Assembly (NCBI GenBank): GCA_002782605.1
Contig: PFIF01000284.1
Span: 1-8,361, forward strand
DNA from: Deltaproteobacteria bacterium CG_4_8_14_3_um_filter_43_13
GTDB taxonomy: Bacteria; Desulfobacterota; UBA8473
DNA: 8,361 nt
Reading direction: 5' to 3'
The notes below the pieces were generated by a model. It was not told where the DNA came from and made no database searches. It worked only from the letters and a program-made list of their open reading frames with translations. Shown piece after piece: positions 6,286 through 8,361 of this stretch (positions within the stretch are counted from its first letter, which is position 1; every line of letters begins with the position of its first letter). The position numbers were made by a program, and so were the translations under genes.

Positions 6286-6526
6286 TATGATTGATGATGG
6301 GAGAGAGATTGAACTAATACCCAGATTTGCCTCTATGGCGAAGTACCTTGCAACAAAGGTTGCAATGAGAGTAACCACAGAGGCTGTTGAAATCCTCGGT
6401 GGTCACGGTTATACCAAGGACCATCCTGTGGAAAGAATGATGAGAGACGCAAAGGGCATTCAGATTTACGAAGGCCCCAGCAATATTCAGAAGATGGTTA
6501 TTGCCAGATCGTTGTTTAAAAATTGA
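6164..6526 (+). CDS. Acyl-CoA dehydrogenase, C-terminal part, out of frame with the N-terminal part
   Basis: This frame contains the end of the dehydrogenase's C-terminal helical domain. ERICFGKPLTEFQGIQFQFADM (from residue 4) is the usual RxxFGxPL block. EILGGHGYTKDHPVERMMRDAK (76-97) is the second family signature. IYEGPSNIQ (101-109) holds Glu103, equal to about residue 366 of the repaired protein, the usual catalytic base position of short- and medium-chain enzymes. The ATG at 6164 lacks a ribosome binding site and lies inside the preceding frame, so independent translation is unlikely. A single extra A at 6168/6169 separates it from the rest of the gene. All catalytic and FAD-contact motifs would be present in the repaired protein. 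The TGA stop (6524-6526) falls on the left tip of the repeat element that follows. Confidence 0.85.
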   Translation: MQQERICFGKPLTEFQGIQFQFADMITQIEAARGMVYRAASMIDDGREIELIPRFASMAKYLATKVAMRVTTEAVEILGGHGYTKDHPVERMMRDAKGIQIYEGPSNIQKMVIARSLFKN

Positions 6527-6679
6527 CGGCTTCGTAAAAAGTCCATCTGCGGCGTTCCGCTGCATCCTCAGTCATTGCAGCGTATAGGTAAATACGCCTC
6601 ATTCCTTCGGATTTGCGCGCCTTGCATCTGGAGCTTTTTACTGTGCCGTCTGATTTTTGACTTTTTATGACTTCATCAA
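6523..6679. repeat. Non-coding palindromic element with terminal inverted repeats, possible terminator
   Basis: The element begins at the dehydrogenase stop codon and fills the gap before folC. The left arm, TTGACGGCTTCGTAAAAAGTC (from 6523), has two partial partners. GACGGC..GTAAAAAG (6525-6541) pairs with CTTTTTAC..GCCGTC (6634-6650). The outer right end GACTTTTTATGACTTCATCAA (6659-6679) pairs imperfectly and mirrors TTGA with TCAA. Internal hairpins include CGCTGCA / TGCAGCG (6558-6582) and GCGTAT / ATACGC. Nothing coding is seen. It resembles dispersed palindromic elements I recall from Desulfobacterota genomes (from memory, unverified). In RNA it would form a large fold followed by T-rich sequence, so it may end the catabolic transcript. 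Confidence 0.7.
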
Positions 6680-6712
6680 ATTTAGGTACTTATAAAATCA
6701 TTGAAAAACAAA

Positions 6713-6768
6713 CACTTGAATCCTTGAACCCCTGAACACTTGAACCCTTGAACCCTTGAACCCTCGAA
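6713..6768. repeat. Seven-unit 8-bp tandem repeat upstream of folC
   Basis: Seven consecutive 8-bp units of the form CCCTTGAA, with minor variants (CACTTGAA, TCCTTGAA, CCCCTGAA, CCCTCGAA), run from 6713 to 6768 and stop 13 bases before the folC ATG. Each unit contains TTGAA(C), resembling a -35 box, and the array replaces the place where a ribosome binding site would be. No Shine-Dalgarno sequence is present between the array and the ATG. Confidence 0.9.
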
Positions 6769-6781
6769 CCCTTATTTAGAT

Positions 6782-8071
6782 ATGTTTCAATCCTACAACA
6801 AGTCAATAGAATACCTGTATGCCCTTCAGGCATCCGGCATAAAGCTTGGGCTTACAAATATATCCCGTCTGTTAGAATTATTGGGTAATCCTCAAAGAGG
6901 ATTAAAGAGTATTCATGTGGGAGGGACCAATGGCAAGGGTTCAGTTGCTGCTATGGTTTCTTCTATTTTGGATAAAGCCGGGTACAAGGTGGGGCTTTAC
7001 ACCTCTCCCCATTTAGTGAACTTTACCGAAAGAATCAGGATAAATAATCATGAGATCCCAGAGAGCAGGGTAGCTGAGCTGACGGACATTATTTATCGGA
7101 AGATTGAGGGCACCGATCTTACCCGTGATATCACCTTCTTTGAATTTACTACAGCCATAGCGATGTTGTACTTCCTGGAACAGGGTATTGATTTTGCTGT
7201 TCTAGAAGTAGGGATGGGTGGCAGATTTGACTCTACCAACGTAGTTGACCCTCTGGTCTCTGTTATTACCAATGTATCTATGGATCATCAGCAGTACCTT
7301 GGGAAAACGATTCATGAGATTGCCTTCGAGAAGGCTGGAATTATTAAGAAGGGTGGCATTGTCATTACTGCAATAACCCAGCCCTCTGTTCTTTCCTCCA
7401 TTCAGGAGAAGTGCCTGCAAGATGGGGCTGCTCTCTACATAGTTGGCAAGGATATTAAAGGAAGAAGGATGGCCGATGGGAGAGTTGATTACTATGGAAT
7501 GAAGGACAAGTATTCAGGCTTAAGATTGAACCTATTAGGAAGACATCAGGTTACGAATGCCGTTATTGCCTTGGGGGCCATTGAGGCACTGAAGGAAAAG
7601 GGTTATGAGATAGAAGACAAAGCCATTTATGAGGGATTGGAGAGCACGTACTGGCCTGGAAGGCTGGAGGTTGTCAGGAGAGATCCCCTGGTTGTTTTGG
7701 ATTGTGCCCATAACCCTGCTGGGATAAAGACCCTCAGGGATGCAATATCCGATGGAGTATTTTCCTTTGAAAGATTGTTCTTAGTCTTGGGGATAATGAT
7801 GGATAAAGATTTCAAGTCCATCATCTCAAAATTGGTTCCTTTAGCAGATAAGATCGTGCTTACTAGACCCCGGATGGATAGGTCAGCCTCTCCCCAGATC
7901 CTCTATGAAGAGGTTAAAAAATACTATAAAGAAGCTGAAATAGTCGATGATGTCAAAAAAGCTGTATCCTTTGCCATTTCTCTGGCTCAAAGAGAAGATA
8001 TGGTCTGTGTAACAGGCTCTATATTTACAGTAGGGGAAGCCCGGGAACTATTTTTAACCCACGCCCGTTGA
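6782..8071 (+). CDS. folC: Bifunctional folylpolyglutamate synthase / dihydrofolate synthase
   Basis: This 429-residue Mur-ligase-type cytosolic enzyme uses ATP to add glutamate to dihydropteroate and/or to folates. Landmarks: KLGLTNISRLLELLGNPQ (21-38), P-loop GTNGKGS (48-54), YTSPHL (73-78) with FTERIRIN following, LEVGMGGRFDSTN (141-153), the metal-binding His stretch SMDHQQYLG (166-174), EKAGIIK (183-189) with the usual carbamylated-Lys position, GRHQVTNA (253-260), WPGRLE (291-296), LDCAHNP (306-312) and GSIFTVGEAR (412-421). The full family length is present with no break. The ATG at 6782 fits the usual N-terminus, although there is no ribosome binding site and an 8-bp tandem repeat abuts it, so initiation may be weak or leaderless. 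It is separated from the catabolic genes by about 255 bp of repeat sequence and is probably an unrelated housekeeping gene. Whether it has both activities cannot be told from sequence. Confidence 0.95.
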   Translation: MFQSYNKSIEYLYALQASGIKLGLTNISRLLELLGNPQRGLKSIHVGGTNGKGSVAAMVSSILDKAGYKVGLYTSPHLVNFTERIRINNHEIPESRVAELTDIIYRKIEGTDLTRDITFFEFTTAIAMLYFLEQGIDFAVLEVGMGGRFDSTNVVDPLVSVITNVSMDHQQYLGKTIHEIAFEKAGIIKKGGIVITAITQPSVLSSIQEKCLQDGAALYIVGKDIKGRRMADGRVDYYGMKDKYSGLRLNLLGRHQVTNAVIALGAIEALKEKGYEIEDKAIYEGLESTYWPGRLEVVRRDPLVVLDCAHNPAGIKTLRDAISDGVFSFERLFLVLGIMMDKDFKSIISKLVPLADKIVLTRPRMDRSASPQILYEEVKKYYKEAEIVDDVKKAVSFAISLAQREDMVCVTGSIFTVGEARELFLTHAR

Positions 8072-8157
8072 TAGGCAATAGAAGAGCATCTTTTTGTCTC
8101 CATCTTTAGATTTGCAGAGTGCCCCCTTAGCTTCTTTCACTTTGAACGTATTTTTTC

Positions 8158-8188
8158 TTGACTTTCTGGTGGATTATTGTAGTTATAT
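8158..8188 (+). promoter_or_regulatory. Candidate sigma-70 promoter
   Basis: TTGACT (8158-8163) and TTATAT (8183-8188) are separated by 19 bp, slightly long but acceptable, within an AT-rich stretch. Transcription would start around 8195, about 30 bases before the ATG at 8227. The rest of 8072-8226 holds no recognisable gene or clear terminator hairpin. Confidence 0.45.
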
Positions 8189-8226
8189 ACCGAAATTAAA
8201 TTTTTCTGGTAGAAAGGAGATTGAAG

Positions 8227-8361
8227 ATGAAAATGGGTATGAAGTTGATTTTGGTAGTTATGTTATTAGTAATTCCATCTTGCAATCAAGATAATATAAA
8301 TGGTACAATTCCTCCAATCCAAATGGGAAGGAGGAAGCGATTATGCCGAGAACCGCTGTTA
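8227..8361 (+). CDS. Small lipoprotein-like ORF, open at the window end
   Basis: An ATG at 8227 has a good ribosome binding site (AAGGAGA at 8214-8220, six bases away) and a candidate promoter upstream. The product begins MKMGMKLILVV, continues hydrophobic to VIPSC (15-19) and then NQDNINGTIPPIQ, the layout of a lipoprotein signal peptide with the lipid-modified Cys at 19; Pro at -2 of the lipobox is unusual. From about residue 34 the frame runs through the ribosome binding site of the next gene (giving GRRKR) and is still open at the window edge after 45 codons. It could be a short lipopeptide overlapping the next gene, a remnant of a longer lipoprotein gene, or a chance ORF. No family recognised. 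Confidence 0.45.
   Translation, partial: MKMGMKLILVVMLLVIPSCNQDNINGTIPPIQMGRRKRLCREPLL
8328..8334 (+). promoter_or_regulatory. Strong ribosome binding site for the last gene
   Basis: AAGGAGG lies eight bases before the ATG at 8343, the best-matching site in the window. It supports a real gene starting at 8343 rather than the overlapping lipoprotein-like frame continuing far. Confidence 0.7.
8343..8361 (+). CDS. Start of an unidentified gene, cut by the window end
   Basis: Only six codons are present (MPRTAV). The start is supported by the AAGGAGG site at 8328-8334. It overlaps the lipoprotein-like ORF in another frame. Function cannot be called from so little sequence. Confidence 0.5.

Noticed and set aside
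8094..8294. 66-residue open frame on the + strand
   Set aside because: No ribosome binding site; it overlaps the candidate promoter and the better-supported lipoprotein-like ORF in another frame.

Overview
The window reads as a stretch of a bacterial chromosome or metagenomic contig, with every supported gene on the + strand. Codon use is rich in AGG/AGA (Arg) and ATA (Ile), and Shine-Dalgarno sites are strong (GGAGG). The short palindromic and tandem fillers between genes, together with anaerobe-style acyl-CoA chemistry, suggest a Desulfobacterota-like (former Deltaproteobacteria) anaerobe. That placement is inference; there is no rRNA or other phylogenetic marker here.

Layout: (1) 53-1264 encodes an exported branched-chain-amino-acid-type ABC substrate-binding protein. 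(2) 1308-5310 encodes a B12-dependent acyl-CoA mutase module in the order large subunit (L1, 1308-3010, broken by a 2-base insertion near 2606), small cobalamin-binding subunit (S, 3089-3472), and a second, diverged large subunit (L2, 3622-5310, GTG start). (3) 5374-6526 encodes an acyl-CoA dehydrogenase broken by a 1-base insertion near 6168. (4) 6782-8071 encodes folC. (5) 8072-8361 is an AT-rich stretch with a probable promoter, a small lipoprotein-like ORF, and the first six codons of another gene preceded by a very good ribosome binding site.

The first five genes look like one catabolic operon: uptake of a carboxylic acid or similar compound, carbon-skeleton rearrangement of its CoA thioester by an adenosylcobalamin mutase, then alpha,beta-dehydrogenation. 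CoA activation would have to be encoded elsewhere. The substrate cannot be read from the sequence. The mutase is not an ordinary methylmalonyl-CoA mutase. In L1 the positions that recognise methylmalonyl-CoA (Tyr89, Arg207, His244 of the Propionibacterium enzyme) appear as Val, Asn and Ala. In L2 nearly all active-site positions are changed. The B12 subunit keeps its Lys, Asp and His. One S gene lying between a plausible catalytic L1 and a degenerate L2 suggests an L1-S-L2 complex acting on an unknown acyl-CoA, and this is the most interesting feature of the window.

All four larger gaps between genes hold short repeats of different kinds: a hairpin (3022-3066), a palindromic element built from GGCACAAAG units (3475-3594), a 7-bp tandem repeat (5324-5351), and a terminal-inverted-repeat element (6523-6679) followed by an 8-bp tandem repeat (6713-6768). 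The two indels may be sequencing errors or early decay; the sequence alone cannot decide.
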